64,000 nucleotides of DNA from Leptolyngbyaceae cyanobacterium (lineage in GTDB: Bacteria; Cyanobacteriota; Cyanobacteriia; Cyanobacteriales; Aerosakkonemataceae): NCBI GenBank assembly GCA_036703985.1, contig DATNQN010000071.1:124001-188000 (forward strand). The letters are read 5' to 3'. Each line of letters starts with the position of its first letter. The first letter of the stretch is position 1. Under the pieces are notes generated by a model, which had not been told where the DNA came from, made no database searches, and saw only the letters and a program-made list of their open reading frames with translations. The translations under genes and the position numbers were made by a program. Below, in pieces: positions 1 to 7,901 of this stretch.

Positions 1-2
1 TT

Positions 3-2477
3 GCTGGGGAATCTGGGTCAGAATCAATTACTCCCAGCAAGATACTTTCCGATCGCGATCGGGGAAATAACGAAATAGCTGCGGATACTGCTGTGCGGGC
101 GATCGACGAGATGTTGGCATCTGGCGAAATCGATCGATCTGTTAGTTCTGCGATCGAAGAGAAAGAAGAAGAAATCACCTACTCGACGCTACGGGATAGG
201 GAACTCAGCCAAGATAATTTTGGTGAATTGACTGCCGGGGTTGACTCTTCCCCAACTACTCCCCTGCCAGGAGAGAGGCTTTCCCGCTCCCCCTTCTCTA
301 CCCCCCTTAAAAAGGGGGATAGCGAGGTTAGGTTTTCTGAAGTTGGCAACAGTATCGCTCAAGCACCGACCAATCCCAGACGAAGAGATACTCTTCCTCA
401 ATTAGAACCATCTCCCAATCCGAGAAGAACAGACACGCTTCCCCAATTAGAACCCTCGTCCCCCACTCCGAACGAGGAAATTGCACCAGCAGGACATATC
501 GGGCCAACGATCGGCCCGATCCAGATCCAACCCCAAACTCAAAGACAACCAACTCAAGGAAATCAAGCGCAAGGCAATCAAATACCTGGTAGTACTGGGA
601 CACCGGATCTGGGTTCGACGATCGTCGGAGTAGTGGAATTAGCTTCGGATCGTCAAGAATACGATGCGATTCGGCAAATCTTCACTGGGGAGGGAAATGT
701 TTCCCTGCGGTATCAAGGAGGACTGATCGAAGCCGATCGCATTCAGGGTAACTTAGTGAATCGGATTGCCGTAGCGGAGGGCAGAGTGGCTTTCCAGCGG
801 GGTCAGCAATCGCTGCGCGGTCAAAGACTGGTGTATAACTTGTTGCAAGACCGAGGGAACATCCAAAATGGCAGAGGGGAAATTTTTTCTCCGACTAGCG
901 GGACGGATTTAGCGTTTGATTTGCCAAATACTGGTTTAGTGCCTCCTCTGGTGGCGGATCGACCTTTGAGCGATCGCCTGCTGGAAAGTCAACCAGCACA
1001 ACAAGTGACCAATCCAGGTCAACTGAATGTTTTGTTTGGCGGTACCAGACCCGGTAGCGGTTTACCGCCATTTGGTAGGGGCGGTCAAGTTAACCGCGTT
1101 CGTTTTGAAGCAGAGAATATTGAGTTTTATCCTAGAGGTTGGACTGCTACCAACGTAAGGCTAACTAACGACCCGTTTTCGCCGCCAGAATTGGAAATTA
1201 GGGCCGATCGCGCCGTATTGACCCAGGTATCGCCGTTGCGGGAAGAAGTGGTGCTGACGCGACCCCGTTTGGTGTTCGACCAAGGTTTGTCGATCCCGAT
1301 TTTGCGATCGCGCTACGTATTCGATCGCTCTCCAGGCGATCCGCCGATCGTGGTGTTCGGCTACGATGCAGAAGAACGGGGGGGCGTGTTTGTAGAGCGC
1401 ACTTTTAATGTTTACACAAGTCAACGAGTGCGTTTTCGGGTTACTCCTCAGTTTTTCCTTCAACGGGCAATTACTCAAGGTTTTGGTAATCCTGCCGAAT
1501 TATTTGGCGTGCGATCGAGATTTGATGCCGTGCTTGGCCCACGGACTGCGATCGGCGCGGCAGCAGTGGTGAATAACTTTGGCATCGAAGACATTGACGA
1601 AAAAGTACGGGCGAGTATGCGTTTGGTGCAAATTATCGGTACCAAGTTACCCCACCGACTTACCTTGGAGTACAGTTATCGCGATCGACTTTTCAACGGT
1701 TCTTTGGGATATCAAACCGTACAACAATCCCTTGGTGCTGTCTTGACATCTCCCCCCATAAATGTAGGGAAAACAGGCGCTATTTTGACTTATCAAGCTG
1801 GCGCACAATATATTAACGCCGATACCGATCGTTTAGACTTACTCGAACCGATCCGAGATAATAACCGAACTAATTTAAGTCGTTTCCAACTCAGCGCTTC
1901 TTTGTTCCGTCCCATCCTCCTCTGGCGAGGTAAACCTTTACCTGCCACCCCAACACAAGGTTTACGATACTCCCCGGTACCAGTAGTACCTAATATTCGA
2001 CTCGTTCCTAGCTTGACGGGTACTACCAGTTTGTACAGTAGCGGCGATAGCCAAAATTCCTTAACTGGTAGTATTGCTTTATTTGGACAATTCGGTCATT
2101 TTTCCCGACCTTTTCTAGATTACACGGGCTTTAACATTCGTTATACCCAAGTTCTGAATAATGGTTTATCACCGTTCTTTTTCGATCGATTAATAGATGA
2201 AAGGGTGCTTTCTTTTGGGATTACCCAACAAATTTACGGCCCGATTCGCATTGGTTTTCAAACAGCAATTAACTTAGATACCAAACAAAGTATCAGTACC
2301 GATTACTTTATCGAATACAGTCGTCGTACATACGGAGTTACTTTGCGTTATAACCCCGATCTACAGTTAGGTGCTATTTTATTCCGCGTTAGCGATTTCA
2401 ATTGGAATAATGGCAATCAACCTTTTGGTGGTTCTGGAGTTCGCTTTATCGATACGGGAATTCTGCAAGATTATTAG
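3..2477 (+). CDS. DUF3769 / OstA-LptD-like outer-membrane protein (5' partial)
   Basis: The frame is open to the window edge. A GTG codon at 93 is only an internal candidate start, so the gene probably begins upstream. Counting from that GTG, about residues 20-175 are a Pro/Gln/Thr-rich, low-complexity linker. Residues about 180-290 resemble an LptA/OstA domain (EADRIQGNLVNRIAVAEGRV, then a LRGQRLVYN-type strand). The remainder, about 330-794, is rich in alternating hydrophobic and aromatic strands, as expected of an LptD-like beta-barrel, and ends close to an aromatic residue. This architecture matches the cyanobacterial DUF3769 family, which is thought to act in lipopolysaccharide or outer-membrane assembly; the function here is inferred. 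A palindromic repeat is embedded in the linker. An STRR and a hairpin repeat follow the stop codon. Confidence 0.75.
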   Translation, partial: AGESGSESITPSKILSDRDRGNNEIAADTAVRAIDEMLASGEIDRSVSSAIEEKEEEITYSTLRDRELSQDNFGELTAGVDSSPTTPLPGERLSRSPFSTPLKKGDSEVRFSEVGNSIAQAPTNPRRRDTLPQLEPSPNPRRTDTLPQLEPSSPTPNEEIAPAGHIGPTIGPIQIQPQTQRQPTQGNQAQGNQIPGSTGTPDLGSTIVGVVELASDRQEYDAIRQIFTGEGNVSLRYQGGLIEADRIQGNLVNRIAVAEGRVAFQRGQQSLRGQRLVYNLLQDRGNIQNGRGEIFSPTSGTDLAFDLPNTGLVPPLVADRPLSDRLLESQPAQQVTNPGQLNVLFGGTRPGSGLPPFGRGGQVNRVRFEAENIEFYPRGWTATNVRLTNDPFSPPELEIRADRAVLTQVSPLREEVVLTRPRLVFDQGLSIPILRSRYVFDRSPGDPPIVVFGYDAEERGGVFVERTFNVYTSQRVRFRVTPQFFLQRAITQGFGNPAELFGVRSRFDAVLGPRTAIGAAAVVNNFGIEDIDEKVRASMRLVQIIGTKLPHRLTLEYSYRDRLFNGSLGYQTVQQSLGAVLTSPPINVGKTGAILTYQAGAQYINADTDRLDLLEPIRDNNRTNLSRFQLSASLFRPILLWRGKPLPATPTQGLRYSPVPVVPNIRLVPSLTGTTSLYSSGDSQNSLTGSIALFGQFGHFSRPFLDYTGFNIRYTQVLNNGLSPFFFDRLIDERVLSFGITQQIYGPIRIGFQTAINLDTKQSISTDYFIEYSRRTYGVTLRYNPDLQLGAILFRVSDFNWNNGNQPFGGSGVRFIDTGILQDY
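298..318. repeat. Palindromic repeat inside the DUF3769 coding region
   Basis: CCCCCTT at 302-308 and AAGGGGG at 312-318 form a 7-bp hairpin with a 3-nt AAA loop. It is translated as part of a peptide reading STPLKKGD. The surrounding 250-330 region is proline-rich and resembles dispersed cyanobacterial repeats that usually lie between genes. The repeat keeps the host frame open, so it sits in the flexible linker without disrupting the protein. Confidence 0.6.
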
Positions 2478-2488
2478 GAGCTAGGAGT

Positions 2489-2516
2489 CAGAATTCAGAA
2501 TTCAGGAGTCAGAATT
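2489..2516. repeat. Heptameric short tandem repeat (CAGAATT)
   Basis: Four heptamer units follow the DUF3769 stop codon: CAGAATT, CAGAATT, CAGGAGT, CAGAATT. This matches the STRR class of heptanucleotide repeats described in filamentous cyanobacteria. Confidence 0.65.
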
Positions 2517-2561
2517 TTAGGTTGGGTTTCGTTACTTCAACCTAACCTACTCTATGTTAGT

Positions 2562-2594
2562 AGAAACCCGGTTTCTTTAAGAAACCGGGTTTCT
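2562..2594. repeat. Dispersed GAAACCCGGTTTC hairpin, copy 1
   Basis: Perfect 15-bp arms (AGAAACCCGGTTTCT and its reverse complement) flank a 3-nt loop TTA. Each arm is itself nearly palindromic. The same element occurs at 20116-20148 and 34904-34936 with different loops. It lies between two convergent genes and could act as a bidirectional terminator, although no T-run follows. Confidence 0.85.
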
Positions 2595-2654
2595 AGCCTC
2601 ATATTCAATCTAGATGTTCTTTTCTTCCTTGATTCATCCTCGCAAAAGAAACAA

Positions 2655-5093
2655 TTATGGTTTAATCTCTATCCTTAAAACAACGTTACTAGTTAGTTGT
2701 TGAAGAGGTTGCCAGGTAAAAATCGCTCGCCGGATTGCTTCGATAACAGTTTGTTCTTTTATGGAAGATTCTTCTTCATTAAGAACAACCTGTCTGACTC
2801 GTCCTTTGCTCAGATGAAACTCGAAGACTAATTTACCAATTACACCAGCCGGAAGTTGGATAGATTGCAAGTGTTGAGCGAGAAGTACGATCTCATTTTC
2901 AATTAGTCCAGTTGCACTCACGATTTTTAAGCGATGACTCGGAGATGTTCCCGGTTGTTGAGGTTTTGGTAATTCTGCATCTATTTCATCAGATTGAATC
3001 AATGAAGGATCGATTAGTGCAAGTTCTTCGGCTCCTTCAACCTTTGGCATTTCAGGAGGCTGAGGAGAACGACGCGCCCTGATTCGCTCTGCTCCCCTTG
3101 CTGAAGGTGGCGGAGAGGGAGACATGGGGGCTTGTGGTGATGCAGCAGAAGTTGCGATCGTGCTATATGCAGCCGCAGGTGCAGCACGTCTTACACTTGG
3201 AGCAGCAGCGCCAAAAACACCTTGATAGCTGACAGCTTCCGGCATTTCCACAGGTACTTGCACAGAAATGGAAGCATCGGTGGTATTAACTCGCACGTCA
3301 TCGCTAACAGCTACGAAAGCTGTATATTGCGACAATAATTGATAAGTTAAAGCCGTATTTGTTACCGCTTCCACACCTGTTTTTGTTTCGCCGCGCACCA
3401 TTTGATTCATCAAATCTTTGATGCGAGAACGTCCCCAAAGTTGTGCGATCGCAACATTCCCCTTTTCTTCAAAGTTTAAATTAAAAGTCTGGTGATAGCG
3501 CATTCCACCCGCCGCAATTCCACTAACTTGCAGTTTTCCACCACGACGATCTGACTTGCGTCCGAACAACACTAATGGTTGTTCTGCAAACAAATCGGGT
3601 GGATTTTCAGGATAGATTGCGGGAGATTCTCCATCCCCTTCCCATTGCAAGTTAATGTTAGCAAGAACGGGATTGTTAATCTGACGGAAGAACTTTTCGA
3701 CTACTTGATCGGTTGGTTCATCATGTCGAATAATCCGTGCAATACCTCGTCCTAATTCCGCTACTCGATTGAGCAAAAAACGATTTACCGAACTACCAGC
3801 ACCAAAGCTATAAAGACGAACTCCGGGTTTGAGATTTTGCTGCACTTCTGCAAAGATTTGATTTTCATTACCGATATAACCATCAGTTAACAGTACGATA
3901 CTCCGCAACCGTCCCGGATCAGTAACTGGGAAATTCAAAACTGCTCGAATTCCTCGTAACATTTCTGTTCCGCCGCCTGCATTCAATTGATTGATATATT
4001 GAATTGCACGAGAGCGATTTTGTGGGGTATTGGGGAGAGGAACGGGTGAAAGTTGCTGCGTTGTGTTGGCAAAATTAATAATGCTAAAAGTGTCGTATGG
4101 ATTGAGTCCGTTGATAAAACGGCGCATCAATTCTTGACATTGCATTAATGGCGCACCATGCTGAGAACCGGAGGTATCGATTAGAAATACTACATCTTTC
4201 GGAACCATTTGATCTAGTTGATATTGGATGGCGGGAATTAGGTAAAGCGCAAAATGTCCGCCTCGATCGTCTGCTTGGGTGAGGATAGTTGTTTGAGTGC
4301 GATCGCCTGCTACTTGATAACGTAAAATCAGGTCTTTATTAGGAATAGTATCTCCACCCGCTAATTTAACTCGCACGATTTGATTTTCATGGGAAACTTG
4401 GATTTGATGAGATGGCGATCGCACATCCCGAATCTCAACTCCCGCATCAATTTCAACGGTTACATTAATGTCATGTCGCGAACGAGTTCCTGCTGGTAAA
4501 ATCGGCGCATTCAAACGAGAAGCATCAGGCACTAAATCGGTATCTTGATTTAACGTCATCGGTGCAACTGCCGAACCACTTCCTACTGCATTATCATCAA
4601 TAGTCGTGCCTGGAATGTAACGAGGGCCAACTACCATTGGAAACACGAATTCATAGTTACCTCCCTCGAATTTCAAGCTATCGTTGTAGCGAATAATCAC
4701 GTCGATTTGTTCCCCCGGTTTGATGTTAGCAAGAGATTGAGTAAAGATGTTATCTCGTTCTTGTTCGAGGAGTCCGGCGGTGCGTCCTTGTTGCTTGGCT
4801 TGTTCGTATATTTGTTGTGCTTCTTGACGTTTTTTGATGCTACCTTTAATCGTGCGATCGCCAATGCGAATCAGCATATCATCAACTGCTGCTTCATCCG
4901 GTAACGGGAAAATGTAAACAGCTTCCAGCGTAGTTGTAAAAGGGTTTTCAAACGTTTGAGTAACTTCTACTCGCGAGATATTTCCTGCTACCTTTGCTTC
5001 TACTTCGGTATGTTTGAGAGGAAAAGCAATTTTTTGTTGGTTAGCAGTTTGAACGTATAAACCACCAATATTGCGATCGAATGTTTGAGTCAT
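2655..5093 (-). CDS. VIT and von Willebrand factor A domain protein with TonB-like C-terminus
   Basis: The 812-residue protein starts at the ATG ending at 5093, chosen because GGAG lies 8-9 nt upstream; an in-frame ATG seven codons earlier lacks this. Residues about 1-140 form a VIT (inter-alpha-trypsin inhibitor) domain. A vWA domain near residues 300-480 carries the MIDAS signature DTSGS. A Pro/Ala-rich linker near 640-700 separates the vWA part from the last 75 or so residues, which read like a TonB/AgmX C-terminal fold (KLVFEFHLSKGRV). VIT-vWA proteins are common in bacteria, with poorly known roles in adhesion or protein interaction. I see no signal peptide, so the cellular location is unclear. 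It is divergent from the retron locus. Confidence 0.8.
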   Translation of the reverse strand: MTQTFDRNIGGLYVQTANQQKIAFPLKHTEVEAKVAGNISRVEVTQTFENPFTTTLEAVYIFPLPDEAAVDDMLIRIGDRTIKGSIKKRQEAQQIYEQAKQQGRTAGLLEQERDNIFTQSLANIKPGEQIDVIIRYNDSLKFEGGNYEFVFPMVVGPRYIPGTTIDDNAVGSGSAVAPMTLNQDTDLVPDASRLNAPILPAGTRSRHDINVTVEIDAGVEIRDVRSPSHQIQVSHENQIVRVKLAGGDTIPNKDLILRYQVAGDRTQTTILTQADDRGGHFALYLIPAIQYQLDQMVPKDVVFLIDTSGSQHGAPLMQCQELMRRFINGLNPYDTFSIINFANTTQQLSPVPLPNTPQNRSRAIQYINQLNAGGGTEMLRGIRAVLNFPVTDPGRLRSIVLLTDGYIGNENQIFAEVQQNLKPGVRLYSFGAGSSVNRFLLNRVAELGRGIARIIRHDEPTDQVVEKFFRQINNPVLANINLQWEGDGESPAIYPENPPDLFAEQPLVLFGRKSDRRGGKLQVSGIAAGGMRYHQTFNLNFEEKGNVAIAQLWGRSRIKDLMNQMVRGETKTGVEAVTNTALTYQLLSQYTAFVAVSDDVRVNTTDASISVQVPVEMPEAVSYQGVFGAAAPSVRRAAPAAAYSTIATSAASPQAPMSPSPPPSARGAERIRARRSPQPPEMPKVEGAEELALIDPSLIQSDEIDAELPKPQQPGTSPSHRLKIVSATGLIENEIVLLAQHLQSIQLPAGVIGKLVFEFHLSKGRVRQVVLNEEESSIKEQTVIEAIRRAIFTWQPLQQLTSNVVLRIEIKP

Positions 5094-5236
5094 AGCGGTT
5101 ATCTCCACGCGCATTTATCTGATGTCTTTAGCTTAGGCGCGTTTACGTGGGAGAAATGCTCAGTTTTGTGTTCAGTCGATGCTCAGTGGTTGGCTCAGTT
5201 GTGGATTAAGTGGCAAGCTGCTAAACTAGCTAATAT

Positions 5237-5371
5237 GGATGTCTACAGCAAAATATTGATTCCGTTGTTGATCCTGCGACGGCGTTATTCAAAGTCCGCT
5301 TTACGCGTGCGTCGGTCTTTTCCCGTCGGCGTGCAGTTTGCAGTAAGTGAGAATATAGTCTGTAGACATCC
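5237..5371 (+). ncRNA. Retron msr-msd non-coding RNA
   Basis: A perfect 12-bp inverted repeat (GGATGTCTACAG at 5237-5248, CTGTAGACATCC at 5360-5371) encloses a 135-nt segment that is much more GC-rich than the AT-rich DNA around it. The left arm runs into AGC, the trinucleotide that carries the branching guanosine in known retrons; the candidate G is at 5248. Inside, CGACGGCGT (5277-5285) can pair with ACGC-GTG-CGTCG (5303-5314) with a 3-nt bulge, and CGACGG can alternatively pair with CCGTCG at 5323-5328, giving an msd-like stem. It lies 102 bp upstream of a retron reverse transcriptase on the same strand. The call rests on the a1/a2 pairing, the AGC and the position; msDNA production is inferred. 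Confidence 0.85.
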
Positions 5372-5473
5372 TCTATTTATATAAATAAATACTTAAGGTT
5401 TAGTAAATAAATTTTATAGGCAAGGCAATAAATTTTTTGATCGGTAAGTGGTTTACATAAAGTAAATAAAAGT

Positions 5474-6577
5474 ATGTCAAATAGTAAGCAACCATCCACC
5501 CCATCAAAAGCTTCTATTAAACCGGCGCTTAATAAGGAATGTGAGGAACTACGCAAACAGTTTTTTGCGATGAAAAATCCTAGAGATATAGCATGGCTTC
5601 TAGAAATTCCTTACCAGCGACTTGTTTACCATATATATCAGGTTCCTCCAGAATATAAATATTTAACTTTTGAACTTAATAAAAAGTCAGGAGGTACTCG
5701 TATAGTATCTGCTCCTGCTAGTGCTTTGAAGCTAATTCAGAAAAAATTAAATCAAGTTTTACAATCCGCTTATCAGCCTAAGCCATCTGTTCATGGATTT
5801 ATTTACAGTAAAAATATTGCTACTAATGCTAAGGCACACATCAGAAAAAGATACGTTTTAAATCTCGATATAAAAGACTTTTTTCCTAGCATTAATTTTG
5901 GTAGAGTAAGGGGAATGTTTATTGCATTACCCTATGGGTTTAGCCCGGATGTAGCAACAGTTTTAGCACAAATTTGTTGTCACAACAATCAATTGCCACA
6001 AGGAGCACCTAGCTCACCAATTGTGAGTAATATGATTTGTGCAAAGCTCGATAGTGAACTTCAACAACTGGCTAAAAAACTTAGGTGTACTTATACAAGA
6101 TATGCTGATGATATTACATTTTCTACAACTATGCCAAAATTTCCTAAAGAGTTAGCTTATTTTATTTCTATTGAGGAGCAACATAAACTTGTTTTGGGTA
6201 ATGAATTATTGTCCATCATTAAAGGTAATGGTTTTCAAGTCAATGAAAAAAAAATTAGGCTACAATCAAAAGACGAGCATCAAGAGGTTACAGGTGTGAC
6301 CGTTAACCAGTGTACTAATGTAAATCGCAACTATATCCGCCAAATTCGAGCGATGCTCCATGCCTGGGAAAAGTTTGGGATTGAATCGGCGGAAAAAGAA
6401 CACCGAACAAAATATCATTCAAAACAGAAATCGCCATACAAAATTACGCCATCATTCAAACAAGTTCTTCGGGGTAAAATAGAATTTATTGCCATAGTAA
6501 AAGGTAAGGAAGATCCAATTTACCAGAAACTTTTGAATTTTTACTTAACATTAAATAAGGGTATGAGTAAAAATTAA
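5474..6577 (+). CDS. Retron reverse transcriptase (retron 1)
   Basis: This 367-residue RNA-directed DNA polymerase would prime from the 2'-OH of the msr RNA and copy the msd. Visible motifs are NAKAH (118-122, the retron NAxxH region X), DIKDFF (132-137, catalytic motif A), QGAPSSP (176-182), YADD (210-213, catalytic aspartates) and VTG (272-274, retron region Y). The length is slightly above that of minimal retron enzymes. It lies 102 bp after the msr-msd and 14 bp before the HEPN-like gene, so the three probably form one unit. The ribosome site is weak (AAAAG before ATG). The gene is strikingly AT-rich and lacks HIP1 sites, unlike the second reverse transcriptase downstream. Confidence 0.92.
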   Translation: MSNSKQPSTPSKASIKPALNKECEELRKQFFAMKNPRDIAWLLEIPYQRLVYHIYQVPPEYKYLTFELNKKSGGTRIVSAPASALKLIQKKLNQVLQSAYQPKPSVHGFIYSKNIATNAKAHIRKRYVLNLDIKDFFPSINFGRVRGMFIALPYGFSPDVATVLAQICCHNNQLPQGAPSSPIVSNMICAKLDSELQQLAKKLRCTYTRYADDITFSTTMPKFPKELAYFISIEEQHKLVLGNELLSIIKGNGFQVNEKKIRLQSKDEHQEVTGVTVNQCTNVNRNYIRQIRAMLHAWEKFGIESAEKEHRTKYHSKQKSPYKITPSFKQVLRGKIEFIAIVKGKEDPIYQKLLNFYLTLNKGMSKN

Positions 6578-6591
6578 ATAAATAAAATATC

Positions 6592-7503
6592 ATGCAGAAT
6601 GAGGAAGAAAAAAGAAAAGATATTAATGAAATAAAGAGTGAGCTTATCACTTTAAGAACCGAATTTTATAATTTAATTGAAATATTAAAGGAGAGCTTTC
6701 CTGAAGTAACCCAAATTAGAGGTAAAAGCGGACTCAAAAATGTGGAAGATACGGAACAAAAGAAAACTATTGTTTCGGTAATAAATTATTCTATTATCAA
6801 AGACCCAAAGATAAAAAAACTTGCGTTTGACTATAATAAAAATATAGGGAAATCCAAAGACAAAAAAGATTTTTACAAATTCTGCTATTATGTGGCAGGC
6901 TTGGTTGAAGAAATTGCTAAAGTTTTTTTAGAGAGAAAGTTTCGAGAGTTACAAAAAGGGAAAAATATAGATTTATCAGAAGCTTATTCACTTGTTAATA
7001 TCAATTTTAAGCCTTCAGGAAAACTTAGGCTTCCTAACATATATGTAAGCTGGCTTGAGCAAGGTAGCGATGAAAGTAATAATTATCATTTGGATGGCAA
7101 TCAGTATTTATCTTTGATAGAGTTAAGGAAGGGCGATAGTTGGTTTCTGCTTGATATGTGCTTTGCTATACTATGGAAAACCAATTTTTATGAACAAAAA
7201 AATAAATTTTCATTCAAAAATTATGAAGAAATGACAAGAAAAAATAAGCAAATAATTCCAGCAGCAATCCAAAGACAATCTTCAAATGTGAAGATTTCCA
7301 ATGTTCTCTTAAATATGGAATATTATTTTAGGCTGAATAATATACGAACATTTAGAAATAAATACGAACACAATAAGAGTAATACCGCTCAGTTTAATCA
7401 AGAAATAGACTTTCTTAAAAATTATGTAAAAGTAGATATAGATAACTATAATGGTATTTTAGAAGCAGCTAACTGGCTATTAATTCAGTTAGATTTTCTT
7501 TGA
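6592..7503 (+). CDS. Putative HEPN-type retron effector
   Basis: I do not recognise the full 303-residue protein. It is Lys/Asn-rich, soluble and mostly helical by eye. Residues 255-260 read RNKYEH, which fits the RNxxxH (Rx4H) signature of HEPN-fold ribonucleases; it sits between hydrophobic helices near the C-terminus, where HEPN motifs usually lie. A predicted coiled coil covers about 1-35. The gene begins 14 bp after the retron reverse transcriptase, on the same strand and with the same AT-rich composition, which is the position of a retron effector. By analogy it would be a toxic RNase held in check by the reverse transcriptase-msDNA complex and released on phage attack. This role is inference from motif and context. 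Confidence 0.6.
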   Translation: MQNEEEKRKDINEIKSELITLRTEFYNLIEILKESFPEVTQIRGKSGLKNVEDTEQKKTIVSVINYSIIKDPKIKKLAFDYNKNIGKSKDKKDFYKFCYYVAGLVEEIAKVFLERKFRELQKGKNIDLSEAYSLVNINFKPSGKLRLPNIYVSWLEQGSDESNNYHLDGNQYLSLIELRKGDSWFLLDMCFAILWKTNFYEQKNKFSFKNYEEMTRKNKQIIPAAIQRQSSNVKISNVLLNMEYYFRLNNIRTFRNKYEHNKSNTAQFNQEIDFLKNYVKVDIDNYNGILEAANWLLIQLDFL

Positions 7504-7588
7504 AGCGTGAGAATATACATTTTAATTCTGTGCTGTATATTTATAAAATAAAGTAAAATTAAAGAAACTATCAAATTGCTCGCTACCT

Positions 7589-7879
7589 ATGCTGAAAACT
7601 ATTGAATGTATTTATCAAAATGGGAAAACTGAACTCACTGAATTGCCGCAGGATGTGAGCGATCGCACTCAAGTCCTCGTTATCTTTCTCGATCCTGCTA
7701 AAATCGATGCTGTAAAACTTCGGGAATTGATCGGGCATTTAGAAACGATCGCAGGTATTCAGCAAGGATTCGAGGAACTTAACTCAGGTCAAACTCGCTC
7801 AATCGGAAATTTTATTCAAGAAATGCAGCAAAAGTATGGGATTTTAGATGACCTTAACGATCTGGGAGGTAAAGCCTAA
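7589..7879 (+). CDS. Small antitoxin-like protein
   Basis: This 96-residue protein has an N-terminal half (KTIECIYQNGKTELTELPQD) with the short beta-hairpin pattern of DUF104-like cyanobacterial antitoxins. Its helical C-terminal half ends with EMQQKYGI. No RelE, PIN or other small toxin gene is adjacent, so it could be an orphan antitoxin or a standalone regulator. It lies between the HEPN-like gene and the NB-ARC gene, whose chosen start is 22 bp downstream. HIP1 sites reappear inside this gene, marking the right edge of the AT-rich retron segment. Confidence 0.5.
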   Translation: MLKTIECIYQNGKTELTELPQDVSDRTQVLVIFLDPAKIDAVKLRELIGHLETIAGIQQGFEELNSGQTRSIGNFIQEMQQKYGILDDLNDLGGKA

Positions 7880-7901
7880 AATCACTTTTCTCAACAAGCC
7901 T

